Source of the DNA: an uncultured Christensenellaceae bacterium
Lineage (GTDB): Bacteria > Bacillota > Clostridia > Christensenellales > UBA3700
Reading direction: 5' to 3'
Length of the DNA: 64,000 nt
Assembly: GCA_944380275.1 (NCBI GenBank)
Contig: CALWHB010000002.1
Location: 1 to 64,000 of the forward strand
Shown piece after piece: positions 33,717-43,229 of the stretch. Position numbers and translations under genes: made by a program. Each line of letters opens with the position of its first letter. The first letter of the stretch is position 1. Below the pieces are notes generated by a model. The model was not told where the DNA came from. It saw only the letters and a list, made by a program, of their open reading frames with translations, and did no database searches.

Positions 33717-34685
33717 TCAGCATTTCACGATGGTTTTCAATGCGTGAGGCGCGTCTTTTGCAAGACTTGCAAACACATCTGCCGCCTCTGAAATGTCGAC
33801 GATTCTTTCGACGAGTTTATCCACCTTGACGACTTCTGTAGCAATCATGTTTATTCCCGTTTCGATTTCGCCGTCGCCGTTGTTAAGACCGAAGATTTCA
33901 AGACCCTTTGTGAACACGAGAGCGAGGTCCGCAGACAGTTCTTCAGTCTTCTTGTCCAGTCCCGCGAGGCACAGCTTTCCTCCGTCCCTCATACAGGAGA
34001 GAAGTCCTTCTGCGTTAGGGTAAGAATCCAGGTCCAGCACCATATAGTCGCACATTTTTCCTGAAGTTATTTCTTTTACCTTCTGGAAGACGTTTTCTTC
34101 GCCGGGATTGACCGTATAATAAATTCCCAGGTCCTGAGCGAGGTCGAGAAGTTCCTGGTTTTTGTCGATGATTACCGGGATAGCCTGATAATAAATGGCA
34201 AGCTGACCTATGATGTAATTGAGCGAAGAGCAGCCGTTGAGCAAAATATACTGGGTTTTGCCCACGTCAAGCTTTTCGAGCGCGCTGACAGCGAGCGCGA
34301 CGTCTTCGATAAAAACGACAGATTCGTCGCTTATTCCTTCAGGGATAGCGTATACTTCAGAGTCGGGGCAGATTACGTAATCGGCAAGATAGCCGTTTTT
34401 GTCCACGCCGCTCACCTGAAGAGAACCTGAGGATTTACGATAAGGGGAGAGCATTACTCTCTGCCCGGTTTTCAAGGTAAAATCAGAACTTTCGCTGACT
34501 AAGCCCATGGCAATTCTCGAAGGCATAATCGGATAAAAATTTGCTTTGCCTTTATAAGCCGAGAGGTCTGAAGAGGTGATAGACGCGCGGGCAATGCGAA
34601 CTTTTACGCAATCGTGCGGTACGTCTTTTTCTTCGTTGACGACCGTTTCGAGTTTGCCGGGTTCTGTTAAAACCAAAGATTTCAT
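33717..34685 (-). CDS. Medium-chain dehydrogenase/reductase-like protein lacking zinc ligands
   Basis: A 322-residue MDR-superfamily protein: N-terminal GroES-like domain and C-terminal Rossmann-like domain. Where zinc alcohol dehydrogenases have a catalytic Cys and a GHE motif, this has SITSSDLSAYKG and IAMGLVSE, so catalytic zinc is unlikely. The nucleotide loop is also degenerate (LNGCSSLNYIIG instead of GxGxxG). Substrate and even activity are unclear. AGGAAG precedes the ATG. Divergent from rpmE; shares a terminator with murC. Confidence 0.78.
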   Translation of the reverse strand: MKSLVLTEPGKLETVVNEEKDVPHDCVKVRIARASITSSDLSAYKGKANFYPIMPSRIAMGLVSESSDFTLKTGQRVMLSPYRKSSGSLQVSGVDKNGYLADYVICPDSEVYAIPEGISDESVVFIEDVALAVSALEKLDVGKTQYILLNGCSSLNYIIGQLAIYYQAIPVIIDKNQELLDLAQDLGIYYTVNPGEENVFQKVKEITSGKMCDYMVLDLDSYPNAEGLLSCMRDGGKLCLAGLDKKTEELSADLALVFTKGLEIFGLNNGDGEIETGINMIATEVVKVDKLVERIVDISEAADVFASLAKDAPHALKTIVKC

Positions 34686-34821
34686 AAAACTTCCTCACAC
34701 ACTTAAGTGGTTTTTATCATAGCATAAAAAAACTCAAATTGCAAGGCAAAAGACGGTTATAAAGCCGGACAGCGTAAAATGAAGTAAATTTTTCAATACG
34801 CAAAAAAACCGCTAATAACGC

Positions 34822-34850
34822 TTGACTTGCAAAAAATAAATATGTATAAT
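34822..34850 (+). promoter_or_regulatory. rpmE promoter
   Basis: TTGACT (34822-34827), a 17-base spacer and TATAAT (34845-34850). The leader is about 30 bases. Confidence 0.88.
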
Positions 34851-34886
34851 CGTATGTGCGTAAAAGAATACAGTGAGGTGAAGAAC

Positions 34887-35090
34887 ATGAAAGAGAGCAT
34901 TCAACCCAAATATCATGACGTGGTTATCCAGTGTACCTGCGGCGAGAAGTTCGTTTGCGGTACCACTAAGGACGTCGACGTCATTAAGGTAGACGTTTGC
35001 AACAAGTGCCATCCTTTCTATACCGGCAAACAGAAACTCGTTGATACCGGCGGTAGAGTAGATAAGTTCAAGAAACGTTACAGTCTGTAA
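34887..35090 (+). CDS. rpmE: 50S ribosomal protein L31, zinc-binding form
   Basis: A 67-residue ribosomal protein. The zinc ligands are present as CTC (16, 18) and CNKC (37-40), so this is the C+ form. The family end [11 protein letters not shown] is intact. The start at 34887 follows AGGTGA; the open frame reaches back over the promoter but is not translated there. First gene of the usual rpmE-DUF1385-prmC-prfA neighbourhood, although a terminator sits right after it. Confidence 0.97.
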   Translation: MKESIQPKYHDVVIQCTCGEKFVCGTTKDVDVIKVDVCNKCHPFYTGKQKLVDTGGRVDKFKKRYSL

Positions 35091-35102
35091 TCGGATAATA
35101 AT

Positions 35103-35135
35103 GGTGCGGGGACTTATCCCGCACCGTATTTTTTT
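35103..35135 (+). terminator. Terminator after rpmE
   Basis: Stem GGTGCGGG/CCCGCACC with loop GACTTAT, then GTATTTTTTT. The next gene's GGAGG starts 3 bases later, so read-through likely feeds the DUF1385 operon. Confidence 0.88.
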
Positions 35136-35149
35136 ATGGAGGCTATGCG

Positions 35150-36487
35150 ATGAGAAAAAAGAGCGTAGGAATAGGCGGACAGGCGGTTATCGAAGGAGTC
35201 ATGATGCGCGGCAAGCGCAGTATGGCGACTGCGGTACGCGACGAAAACGGCAATATCGTTGTAGAAAGTCAGTATCTGAAACCTGTCGAAGAAAAGAGTT
35301 TTCTGTTCCGCGCGCCCTTTTTGAGAGGCATATTCAGCTTTTTCGGCACTATGGTTTCGGGTGTCCGCACGCTTATGCGTTCGGGAGAAGTCTTTGACGG
35401 AGAGCAGGAGCCTTCCAAGGCGGAAAAATGGTTTGCTAAGACCTTTAAAGTCGACGTATTCAGCGTAGTCATGGCGATATCGGTCGTTATCGGCGTAGCG
35501 TTGTCCGTCGGCTTGTTTTTCTTTTTGCCTCAACTTATAACAACGGGCATAATCGCGCTTTTCAAGATAGACGCTCAGGCGAACGTAGGCGTGCAGATTG
35601 CGATGAATCTGCTTGAAGGATTTGCCCGTATGCTGATATTTATAGGATATATCGCGCTCACGTCCGCTATGAAAGACGTAAGGCGCGTGTATATGTATCA
35701 CGGTGCGGAACACAAAACGATAAGCTGTTACGAGCACGACCTTGAACTGACCGTGGAAAACGCTCAGAAGATGACGACGGTACACGACAGATGCGGTACG
35801 ACGTTTATGTTCATCACGATGGTAGTAAGCGTGCTTATATTCTCGCTCACAGGCTGGAGCGGACAGCTTTGGGTAAGATTTCTGATAAGACTTGCATTGA
35901 TACCCGTAGTTTCCGGCGTAAGTTACGAGGTGCTTAAGTTTCTCGCAAAATTCGACAATCCTTTCGTAAGAGCGCTCAAAGCTCCGGGACTTCTTTTGCA
36001 GAAACTGACGACGAGAGAGCCTGACGATTCTATGGTAGAAGTCGCGATAGTCGCGTTTAAAACAGTTCTCGAAATGGACGAAAATCCGGATTTGCCTGAG
36101 CTTAAATTCGATACTAAACTATTAAAGCGCAAGGTGGAAGAACAGTTACTTTCAACAGGGATAACCAAAGAGAGAGCAAAGCAACTGATTTGCACCGGTA
36201 TGGGCGTACAGGCAGAAGAGTACGAGCAGATAAGCCATATAAAACACTCCCGTATGCAGCTTATGCTCAGTGCGGCAAAAGGCGAAATCACTGACGCGGA
36301 GCTTTGTGAAAAAGCGGCGGAGCTTAACGCGAAAGTTGAAGAGGAGAGAAAGGCAAACGAGCAGATTATAAAAGAAAGAGAAGACTCCGCAAAGGCAGAC
36401 AATCACGCTGACGGACAGACAAAAGAAGAGGCTGAAGAGCAAAACGGAAAGTCGGATAATAAAAAAAACGGCGGAGATGACAAGTGA
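35150..36487 (+). CDS. DUF1385 (YqhQ-like) membrane protein with long C-terminal extension
   Basis: A 445-residue protein. Residues 1-309 match DUF1385: GGQAVIEGVMMRGKR at 9-23, membrane helices near 105-135, 160-172, 218-235 and 243-257, and the putative metal-site stretches YHGAEHKTISCYE (183-195) and DRCGT (213-217). Residues 310-445 are extra: a charged, helix-prone region ending in a Lys/Asp/Glu tail. Function unknown. GGAGG lies 7 bases upstream of the ATG. The prmC GTG overlaps its stop as GTGA, so it is co-translated with release-factor genes. Confidence 0.9.
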   Translation: MRKKSVGIGGQAVIEGVMMRGKRSMATAVRDENGNIVVESQYLKPVEEKSFLFRAPFLRGIFSFFGTMVSGVRTLMRSGEVFDGEQEPSKAEKWFAKTFKVDVFSVVMAISVVIGVALSVGLFFFLPQLITTGIIALFKIDAQANVGVQIAMNLLEGFARMLIFIGYIALTSAMKDVRRVYMYHGAEHKTISCYEHDLELTVENAQKMTTVHDRCGTTFMFITMVVSVLIFSLTGWSGQLWVRFLIRLALIPVVSGVSYEVLKFLAKFDNPFVRALKAPGLLLQKLTTREPDDSMVEVAIVAFKTVLEMDENPDLPELKFDTKLLKRKVEEQLLSTGITKERAKQLICTGMGVQAEEYEQISHIKHSRMQLMLSAAKGEITDAELCEKAAELNAKVEEERKANEQIIKEREDSAKADNHADGQTKEEAEEQNGKSDNKKNGGDDK

Positions 36488-37305
36488 AACCGCTGAAAGA
36501 CGTTCTTAAAGAGATAGCAGAGGAGATTTGTTTTACAGATGCGGATTCAAGCGAGCCGGACTGGATAGCATGCCATGTGCTGGGTTGCGGAAGGGCGTCA
36601 TTACGTCTTATAAGAGATGTTGAGGACGGCAAATACCGTGAAATGCTTGCTCTCGCAAAAGAGCGTGCGACAGGAAAACCTCTCAGTCAGGTGCTGGGAT
36701 ATACAGAATTTCTCGGACTGAGGATATGCGTGAACGTCGACGTGCTTTGCCCCAGGCAGGAAACAGAACTGCTTGCCGAACAAGGCATCATTTATCTGAA
36801 ATCAAAAAAGCGTGCGCGCGCGCTGGATTTATGTACCGGCAGCGGATGCATTGCGGTCGCGCTCTCAAAGTTTTCGGATGCCGACGTTACAGCAAGCGAC
36901 GTTTCGCAAAGCGCGATTTGCGTTGCAAAAGGCAATGCGGAACGCAACGGAGTAAAAATAAATTTCGTACTTTCCGACGCTTTCGACGGTGTTGAAGGGA
37001 TATACGATTTGATAGTATCCAATCCTCCCTACATACCGACTGCGGATATAGAAACGCTGGATAGCGAAGTAAAGGATTATGAGCCGAGGCTGGCTCTCGA
37101 CGGCGGAGAGGACGGACTGGATTTTTACAGGATAATAGCAAAAAACGCTGCAAGCAGACTGAGCGACGGCGGTATGCTGTTGCTTGAGTGCGGTAAGGGA
37201 CAATCAGAGGAAATAATAAATATGCTTTCGGGGTTCGACTGCAACGTTATATTCGACCTCGCGGGCATAGACAGAATAATAAAGGCGGTAAAAAAGAGTG
37301 TTTGA
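36484..37305 (+). CDS. prmC: Peptide chain release factor N5-glutamine methyltransferase
   Basis: Methylates the GGQ glutamine of RF1 and RF2. The 273-residue protein has an N-terminal helical substrate-binding domain, the SAM motif [14 protein letters not shown] at 114-127, and the catalytic NPPY at 180-183. The start is GTG, overlapping the DUF1385 stop by 4 bases. The next gene, prfA, encodes its substrate and overlaps by 8 bases, the classic pairing. Confidence 0.97.
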   Translation: MKPLKDVLKEIAEEICFTDADSSEPDWIACHVLGCGRASLRLIRDVEDGKYREMLALAKERATGKPLSQVLGYTEFLGLRICVNVDVLCPRQETELLAEQGIIYLKSKKRARALDLCTGSGCIAVALSKFSDADVTASDVSQSAICVAKGNAERNGVKINFVLSDAFDGVEGIYDLIVSNPPYIPTADIETLDSEVKDYEPRLALDGGEDGLDFYRIIAKNAASRLSDGGMLLLECGKGQSEEIINMLSGFDCNVIFDLAGIDRIIKAVKKSV

Positions 37306-38365
37306 AAAACTCGAAGGCATGAAGAAAAAGTTTGAAGAACTGACTGAGGAGATTTCCAATCCCGCGGTCATTGCCGATACCGCAAAATGGCAGAAACTCG
37401 TAAAAGAGAGGTCTGCCATGGAAGAACCCGTTGCTCTTTACGAAACATATACGGCAAACGAGGCAACGATTTCCGAGTGTCGTGAAATTATCGACGACGG
37501 CTCTGACAAAGAGATGGTGGCTCTTGCAAAAGAAGAGCTGTCAGTCGCGCTTAAAAAAAGAGATGAAATCTCAGAAGAGCTGAAAATCGCACTTCTGCCC
37601 AAAGACCCTGACGACGACAAAAACGTAATCATAGAGATACGCGCGGGAGCTGGCGGCGACGAGGCAGGTTTGTTCGGCGCAGAACTCGTCAGGATGTACG
37701 AACGTTTTGCAGAGCGTTGCCGTTGGAAGGTAAAGGAAGTCGATATAAACGCAAACGACCTGGGCGGCATAAAAGAGGCGGTATTCATGATTAGCGGACA
37801 CGGCGCATACAGCAGACTGAAGTTCGAAAGCGGCGTGCATCGCGTGCAGAGAGTGCCTGAAACAGAATCTCAGGGCAGGATACACACTTCCACCGTTACC
37901 GTGGCGGTTTTGCCCGAGGCGGAAGACGTAGAAGTGGAGATACTTGAAAAAGACCTCAAGATAGACGCCTACCGCGCCGGCGGAGCGGGCGGACAGTACG
38001 TAAACAAGACAGAGTCCGCGATAAGAATCACACATCTGCCCACGGGCATAGTGGTTACCTGCCAGGACGAAAAATCGCAGGGCAAGAACAAAGAAAGCGC
38101 GATGAAAGTGCTGAAATCCAGGGTGTACGACTATTACCGCCGTCAGCAGGAAAAGGAGTACGCCTCCAGCAGAAAGATGCTGGTGGGGACGGGCGACCGC
38201 TCTGAGCGTATACGCACGTACAATTTTCCGCAGGGAAGAGTTACCGACCACAGGATAGGGCTTACGCTTTATTCTCTCGATTCCTTCCTGGACGGAGATT
38301 TGTTTGAAATGCTCGACGCTCTCGCGCTTGCAAGCAGAAACGAATTGCTGTCGTCGGAACAATAA
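37298..38365 (+). CDS. prfA: Peptide chain release factor 1
   Basis: Recognises UAA and UAG and triggers peptide release. The 355-residue protein contains the anticodon-like tripeptide PET at 187-189 (RF1-type P-x-T) and the catalytic GGQ at 231-233 within [16 protein letters not shown]. The start is GTG at 37298, inside the prmC end, matching the family N-terminus; the ATG at residue 8 is less likely. Confidence 0.97.
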   Translation: MFEKLEGMKKKFEELTEEISNPAVIADTAKWQKLVKERSAMEEPVALYETYTANEATISECREIIDDGSDKEMVALAKEELSVALKKRDEISEELKIALLPKDPDDDKNVIIEIRAGAGGDEAGLFGAELVRMYERFAERCRWKVKEVDINANDLGGIKEAVFMISGHGAYSRLKFESGVHRVQRVPETESQGRIHTSTVTVAVLPEAEDVEVEILEKDLKIDAYRAGGAGGQYVNKTESAIRITHLPTGIVVTCQDEKSQGKNKESAMKVLKSRVYDYYRRQQEKEYASSRKMLVGTGDRSERIRTYNFPQGRVTDHRIGLTLYSLDSFLDGDLFEMLDALALASRNELLSSEQ

Positions 38366-38424
38366 TACGATACGGCATCTTACATTGATACTATTTTATT
38401 CAGACCGGAATAGAGGAGAAAGAC

Positions 38425-39816
38425 ATGATTAAGTACAACAAAGACAAGAACTTGTTGATTGAAAGCAACTGGCGACCCTTCCTTCAGGACGTAGAGCAGC
38501 CCAACCTTTTCCGCGACCTTTTCGATTACGATACCGTTCCCAAAGTCGCGTTCAACTTCAGACAGACTCCTATGGATATGCCTGAAGAAATATGGATTAC
38601 CGATACCACGTTCCGCGACGGACAGCAGTCCACCTCCCCCTTTACGGTAGAGCAGATAGTCAATATTTACAAACTTCTGCACAAACTTGGAGGAAAGAAA
38701 GGGCTGGTAAGACAAAGCGAGTTTTTCCTGTATTCCGAAAAGGACAGGGCGGCTGTCAGAAAGTGTATGGAACTGGGTTACGATTTCCCCGAAGTTACCA
38801 GCTGGATACGCGCCAACGAAAAGGACTTTGAACTCGTCAAGGAGATGGGCATCAAAGAAACGGGTATTCTCGTAAGCTGTTCTGACTATCACATCTTCAA
38901 GAAGATGAATATGACGCGCAAGCAGGCGGCTGAAAAGTACCTCAACATCGTCAAGATGGCACTTGACAAGGGCATAGTTCCCCGTTGCCATTTCGAGGAC
39001 ATCACGAGGGCTGACTTTTACGGATTTGTCGCGCCGTTCGCTTACGAACTGATGAAACTGCGCAAGGAAAGCGGTGTGGATATTAAGATAAGAGCGTGCG
39101 ATACGCTCGGATACGGTCTTTCTTATCCCGGCGTAACTCTTCCCCGCAGCGTACCCGGCATAATCAGCGGTCTAAAATATTATGCGGAAGTACCCAGCGA
39201 ACTTCTCGAGTGGCACGGACACAACGACTTCTACAAGGTCGTTACCAATGCGACCACCGCATGGCTGTACGGCTGTTCTTCTGTCAACTGCTCTCTGCTG
39301 GGCATAGGAGAGAGAACAGGCAACTGTCCTCTCGAGGCGATGATGATAGAATACGCGTCGCTCAAAGGCACGGACGATGGTATAGATTTCAGAGCGATTA
39401 CAGAAATCGCAAAGTATTTCGAGGACGAACTGGGATACATAATTCCTCCCCAGACGCCGTTTGTAGGCAAGTCCTTCAACACGACGAGAGCGGGCGTACA
39501 CGCGGACGGACTGCTCAAGGACGAGGAGATATACAACATATTCAATACCGAAAAACTGCTGGGCAAGCCTCCGCTCGTATCGGTAGACGCTCACAGCGGC
39601 CTTGCGGGCATAGCTTACTGGATGAACGGTTTTTATTCTTTGCCCGAAGGACATAAGGTGGACAAGCGCGACGACATCGTAGTCAAGGTTAAAGAGGTCA
39701 TCGACAAACAGTATGAGGGCGGCAGAACCACGTATATGGGCGACGACGAACTGGATGCGATAATCACTTTGCTTGCACCCGAACTGCATAAGAAACTTGT
39801 CATAAAGACTTATTGA
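38425..39816 (+). CDS. DRE-TIM acyl-CoA ligase-condensing enzyme, Re-citrate synthase/isopropylmalate synthase-like
   Basis: A 463-residue enzyme of the family that condenses acetyl-CoA with a 2-oxo acid. The metal/active-site motif TDTTFRDGQQS is near 55-65, CHFEDITRAD near 190, and HGHND near 275. It has a ~50-residue N-terminal extension (NWRPFLQDVEQPNLFRDLFDYD) and no leucine-regulatory C-terminal domain. These features fit the clostridial Re-citrate synthase group better than LeuA. If so, it makes citrate from oxaloacetate for glutamate synthesis in an incomplete TCA cycle. The ribosome site GAGGAG precedes the ATG. I give no gene symbol because isopropylmalate or homocitrate synthase activity is not excluded. 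Confidence 0.8.
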   Translation: MIKYNKDKNLLIESNWRPFLQDVEQPNLFRDLFDYDTVPKVAFNFRQTPMDMPEEIWITDTTFRDGQQSTSPFTVEQIVNIYKLLHKLGGKKGLVRQSEFFLYSEKDRAAVRKCMELGYDFPEVTSWIRANEKDFELVKEMGIKETGILVSCSDYHIFKKMNMTRKQAAEKYLNIVKMALDKGIVPRCHFEDITRADFYGFVAPFAYELMKLRKESGVDIKIRACDTLGYGLSYPGVTLPRSVPGIISGLKYYAEVPSELLEWHGHNDFYKVVTNATTAWLYGCSSVNCSLLGIGERTGNCPLEAMMIEYASLKGTDDGIDFRAITEIAKYFEDELGYIIPPQTPFVGKSFNTTRAGVHADGLLKDEEIYNIFNTEKLLGKPPLVSVDAHSGLAGIAYWMNGFYSLPEGHKVDKRDDIVVKVKEVIDKQYEGGRTTYMGDDELDAIITLLAPELHKKLVIKTY

Positions 39817-39907
39817 CGACGGTTTGGGTATATTTTTCGTAAAAGCTATTGAAATCCGATTTAGTTTAGTCTAAAATATAAGTATAAACTTAATCGGAGG
39901 GCAAAAC

Positions 39908-40321
39908 ATGGTAAATCTGATTTGCGGAAGCAAAGGCTCCGGCAAGACCAGCCGAATTATCGAAAAGGCGAACGCGGACGTAAAAACCGCGAAAGGCGAC
40001 TGCATCTTCATCAACGATACCGACAGGTATATGTACGACGTCGACCGCGGCGTAAGGCTGATTGACGTAACGGAATATCCCGTTGCAGGAGAAGAGGCAT
40101 TGCTCGCGTTCATATGCGGTCTTGCTGCAAGCAGAAACGATTTGACAAACCTTTACATAGACGGTGCGTCGAGAATCGCAGGATGCGGACCGGAAAAGAT
40201 GAAGAAATTTTACGAAGAGCTGGGCAAACTTGCGGATAAACTCTCTTTGTCCGTAACGGTTACAGTCAGCGCGACCGCAGAAGAATTACCTGATTTCTTA
40301 TTGAAATACAAAATTATCTGA
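39908..40321 (+). CDS. Small P-loop ATP-binding protein, unknown function
   Basis: A 137-residue protein with Walker A GSKGSGKT at 7-14 and a Walker B-like LYIDGAS near 80-86. It looks like a minimal RecA/kinase-like nucleotide-binding domain, but I do not recognise the family. GGAGG precedes the ATG at good distance. It lies 9 bases before thrC and is likely co-transcribed with it, although no threonine role is known. Conserved-looking open frame with a real ribosome site, so I regard it as genuine. Confidence 0.8.
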   Translation: MVNLICGSKGSGKTSRIIEKANADVKTAKGDCIFINDTDRYMYDVDRGVRLIDVTEYPVAGEEALLAFICGLAASRNDLTNLYIDGASRIAGCGPEKMKKFYEELGKLADKLSLSVTVTVSATAEELPDFLLKYKII

Positions 40322-40330
40322 GGAAATAAA

Positions 40331-41827
40331 ATGAATTATATCAGCACTCGCAATAAGAGCGAGAAGTGTAGCGGCGCAGAGGCGATTGTCAACGGACTCG
40401 CGCCCGACGGAGGACTTTATGTCCCCGAAAGCCTGCCGAGGCTAACCAAAGAAGATTTTATAAATCTGGCGAAAGAGGACTATCCGTCGAGAGCGGCGCG
40501 CGTCCTCTCGCTTTTGCTGAGCGACTATACTTACGAAGAATTGTTGGATTACACGACAAAGGCATATTCCCGTTTTTACGGCGACGACCCGTGTCCTTTG
40601 GTCAATATAGACGAAGGCGTTTATGTGCTTGAACTGTGGCACGGTCCCACCTGCGCGTTTAAAGATATGGCTCTGACCATGCTGCCGCACCTTCTCAGCG
40701 CGGCACGCAAAAAGGTTGGCGAAAAGGACAAGACCCTTATTATGGTAGCGACTTCGGGCGATACGGGCAAAGCCGCGCTTGAAGGATTCAAAGACGTTGA
40801 AGGTACAAACATCATCGTGTTCTATCCGTCAAAGGGCGTATCCGATATGCAGAAACTGCAGATGAAGACTCAGACGGGCGACAACGTATGCGTATGCGCT
40901 ATTGAGGGCAACTTCGACGATACTCAGAACGCAGTCAAGAACATCTTTGCGGATAAGAAGATTAACGAAGAAATTCATGCCGGAGGGTTCAAACTCTCTT
41001 CTGCAAACTCTATCAACTGGGGCAGACTCGCTCCTCAGATAGCGTATTATGTTTCTGCGTATTGCGACCTTCTTGACGAAGGCAGGATAGAGTACGGCGA
41101 CAAAGTCAATTTCTGCGTTCCCAGCGGCAACTTCGGCAACATACTCGCGGCATATTATGCTATGAAAATGGGCGTGGGCGTAAACAGACTTATCTGCGCG
41201 TCCAACGTCAACCACGTGCTGACAGACTTTTTCAGAACGGGAGTTTACGACATAAACAGAGATTTCCACAAGACGATTTCTCCTTCTATGGATATTCTCA
41301 TTTCTTCAAATCTGGAGAGATTGCTGTTTGAAATAAGCGGCAGGGACGACAAGCTTACGGCAGAGCGCATGAAGGCTTTGAAGACAGAGGGCAAATACAG
41401 CGTTTCGGCAAAAGAATTAGAGGCGTTGCAGTCGCTGTTCTCCGTGGGATATGCCGACGACGAAGAAACCAAAGAAACCATAGCTTATTCTATGGACGAG
41501 TACGGTTATCTGATGGATACGCATACCGCGGTGGCTTACGGCGTCTACTGCGATTATGTTGACGAGAGCGCGGACGAAACCCCGACGGTAGTCGTTTCTA
41601 CCGCCAACGCGTACAAGTTCCCCGCAGACGTATACGAGGCTGTTAGCGGCAACAGAGTGGACGACGCGTTCGAGGCGACTGAAAAGCTCTGCGAAGAAAC
41701 GGGAGAAGAAGTTCCCGAACCTCTCAAAGGACTCAAAGAGCGTCCCGTACGATTCGAAGAGGTAATCGACAGGAGCAGAATCGCAGACAAAGTAGTGGAG
41801 TATTGCAGACAGGCGTCTAACAGATAA
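40331..41827 (+). CDS. thrC: Threonine synthase
   Basis: Converts O-phosphohomoserine to threonine using pyridoxal phosphate. The 498-residue protein has the typical start YISTRNKSEKCSGAEAIVNGLAPDGGLYVP and the PLP lysine K111 in TCAFKDMAL, followed by ATSGDTGKAA. Its length fits the long bacterial form. The ribosome site GAGGAA is 6 bases upstream. hom is 34 kb away in this window, and homoserine kinase (thrB) is not seen here. Confidence 0.96.
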   Translation: MNYISTRNKSEKCSGAEAIVNGLAPDGGLYVPESLPRLTKEDFINLAKEDYPSRAARVLSLLLSDYTYEELLDYTTKAYSRFYGDDPCPLVNIDEGVYVLELWHGPTCAFKDMALTMLPHLLSAARKKVGEKDKTLIMVATSGDTGKAALEGFKDVEGTNIIVFYPSKGVSDMQKLQMKTQTGDNVCVCAIEGNFDDTQNAVKNIFADKKINEEIHAGGFKLSSANSINWGRLAPQIAYYVSAYCDLLDEGRIEYGDKVNFCVPSGNFGNILAAYYAMKMGVGVNRLICASNVNHVLTDFFRTGVYDINRDFHKTISPSMDILISSNLERLLFEISGRDDKLTAERMKALKTEGKYSVSAKELEALQSLFSVGYADDEETKETIAYSMDEYGYLMDTHTAVAYGVYCDYVDESADETPTVVVSTANAYKFPADVYEAVSGNRVDDAFEATEKLCEETGEEVPEPLKGLKERPVRFEEVIDRSRIADKVVEYCRQASNR

Positions 41828-41890
41828 TCCGCGCTTTAAAGTAAACAAACGCAATCCGCGCGTTTTTAAAATACTGCAGATAAATTGCAT

Positions 41891-41928
41891 AAAAATACGA
41901 CCCCTTTAAAACGGGGTCGTATTTTTTG
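41891..41928. terminator. Bidirectional terminator, thrC and flavodiiron gene
   Basis: Stem ATACGACCCC/GGGGTCGTAT with loop TTTAAAAC and T-runs on both strands. Confidence 0.92.
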
Positions 41929-41989
41929 TTGTGGTGATTTATAAAAAGATTAAGTCGAAAGATAACAGCGCAATCTAATCCGGCAGAGA

Positions 41990-43189
41990 TTACTTGAGCG
42001 CGCCGGCAAGCTGTCTGCCGTATTCTTTTGCGGATTCTATGTCAGCCGCCGTGGGTACGAAACAGACTTTGAGCCCTTCGCCGACCACAGCCATTTTAAG
42101 TCCTGAAACTCTCGCTATAACATTGGGGACAGCCTCGCCGCTCCAGCCGTAAGAACCGAAGACAGCGACCGGCTTTTTGCGGCTGTTTATCGCGTCCACG
42201 CCGGCGAGCAAATCCCATACGGGCGGAACTGCGTCAGAATTGAGGGTGGGAGAGCCTATCGCGCACGCGTCGCAAGAATTGATTTTTGCGCGCATTTCAG
42301 ACATATCGTTCTCGATGAGGTTGTAAGTTTCGCAAGCCGCGTCGGGGATTACTTCCTTTACGCCTTCGGCGATAGCCTCAGCGAGTTTTGCCGTGCAGCC
42401 GTATGCAGAGCAGTAGAACACTGGGATTGTCTTTACCGCGTTCTTGACAGGCTTGCTCCAGTTTTTGTAGCAGTCGAGTACGTACGGCAGCAGTCCGTTC
42501 TTTGTCAGTACGGGACCGTGGCTGGGGCATACGGTTTCAAACGGATATTTTGCAATCTTTGCGGTGCCGGCGATTACGAAGGGCTTGAAAGGACCGAAAA
42601 TGGCGTCGTAATAACCCTTGAAAGCCTCTTTGTATCCGTCGACGTTTTCCACATCCTTGTCAAAGACCTTCTCGCTGCTGTAATGAGAACCGAATACGTC
42701 GCAGCTGAAAAGCACCTTTTCTTCAGCGCAGTACGTGAACATACTGTCAGGCCAGTGCAGCAGCGGTGCGACGGTAAACGTAAGCGTTACGCCGCCAAGG
42801 TCGAGAACTTCGCCGTCCTTTACGGGGCGGGATTTAAAGGGTTCGTTTACGATGTTTTTCAGGTAGTTGAGCGCGACCGCCGTTGCGAGAACGGTAGCGT
42901 CTGGACACAGCCTGAGCAGGTCTGCGAGTGCGCCTGAGTGGTCGGGCTCTGTATGATTCAGCACGATGTATTTTATTTTTGCAGGGTCGGCAACTTCGCG
43001 TATGTTCGCCTCGTATTCGCCCTTGAAATCAGCGTGCGATGCCTCAATCAGAGCAACGTCGTCGCCTTTTACGATATAAGAGTTATAGCTGGTACCGTAT
43101 TTTGTTTCCATCACTATATCGAAAACTCTGAGGTCGGGATTCTGCACTCCGACGCTGTAAATTTTGTCAGTAATTCTGTTTGCTGCCAT
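41990..43189 (-). CDS. Flavodiiron protein (O2/NO reductase)
   Basis: A 399-residue cytoplasmic enzyme reducing O2 to water and/or NO to N2O, protecting anaerobes. The N-terminal metallo-beta-lactamase-like domain carries the diiron motif HTEPDHSG with H79, E81, D83 and H84; later ligands are visible around LHWPDSM, CDVFGSH and PSHGP. The C-terminal flavodoxin domain starts near 250 (VFYCSAYGCTAKLAEAIAEGV). The start at 43189 follows GGAGGAG; the longer open frame has no such site. It lies 40 bases after the small NrdD-like gene and is very likely co-transcribed with it under the palindrome at 43578-43595. Confidence 0.95.
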   Translation of the reverse strand: MAANRITDKIYSVGVQNPDLRVFDIVMETKYGTSYNSYIVKGDDVALIEASHADFKGEYEANIREVADPAKIKYIVLNHTEPDHSGALADLLRLCPDATVLATAVALNYLKNIVNEPFKSRPVKDGEVLDLGGVTLTFTVAPLLHWPDSMFTYCAEEKVLFSCDVFGSHYSSEKVFDKDVENVDGYKEAFKGYYDAIFGPFKPFVIAGTAKIAKYPFETVCPSHGPVLTKNGLLPYVLDCYKNWSKPVKNAVKTIPVFYCSAYGCTAKLAEAIAEGVKEVIPDAACETYNLIENDMSEMRAKINSCDACAIGSPTLNSDAVPPVWDLLAGVDAINSRKKPVAVFGSYGWSGEAVPNVIARVSGLKMAVVGEGLKVCFVPTAADIESAKEYGRQLAGALK

Positions 43190-43229
43190 ATTGAAATCTC
43201 CTCCGTAAATTGCAGAATATTGTAGATTG

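Noticed and set aside
38425-39816. Naming the gene leuA
   Set aside because: No leucine-regulatory C-terminal domain, no leu neighbours, and an N-terminal extension unlike LeuA.
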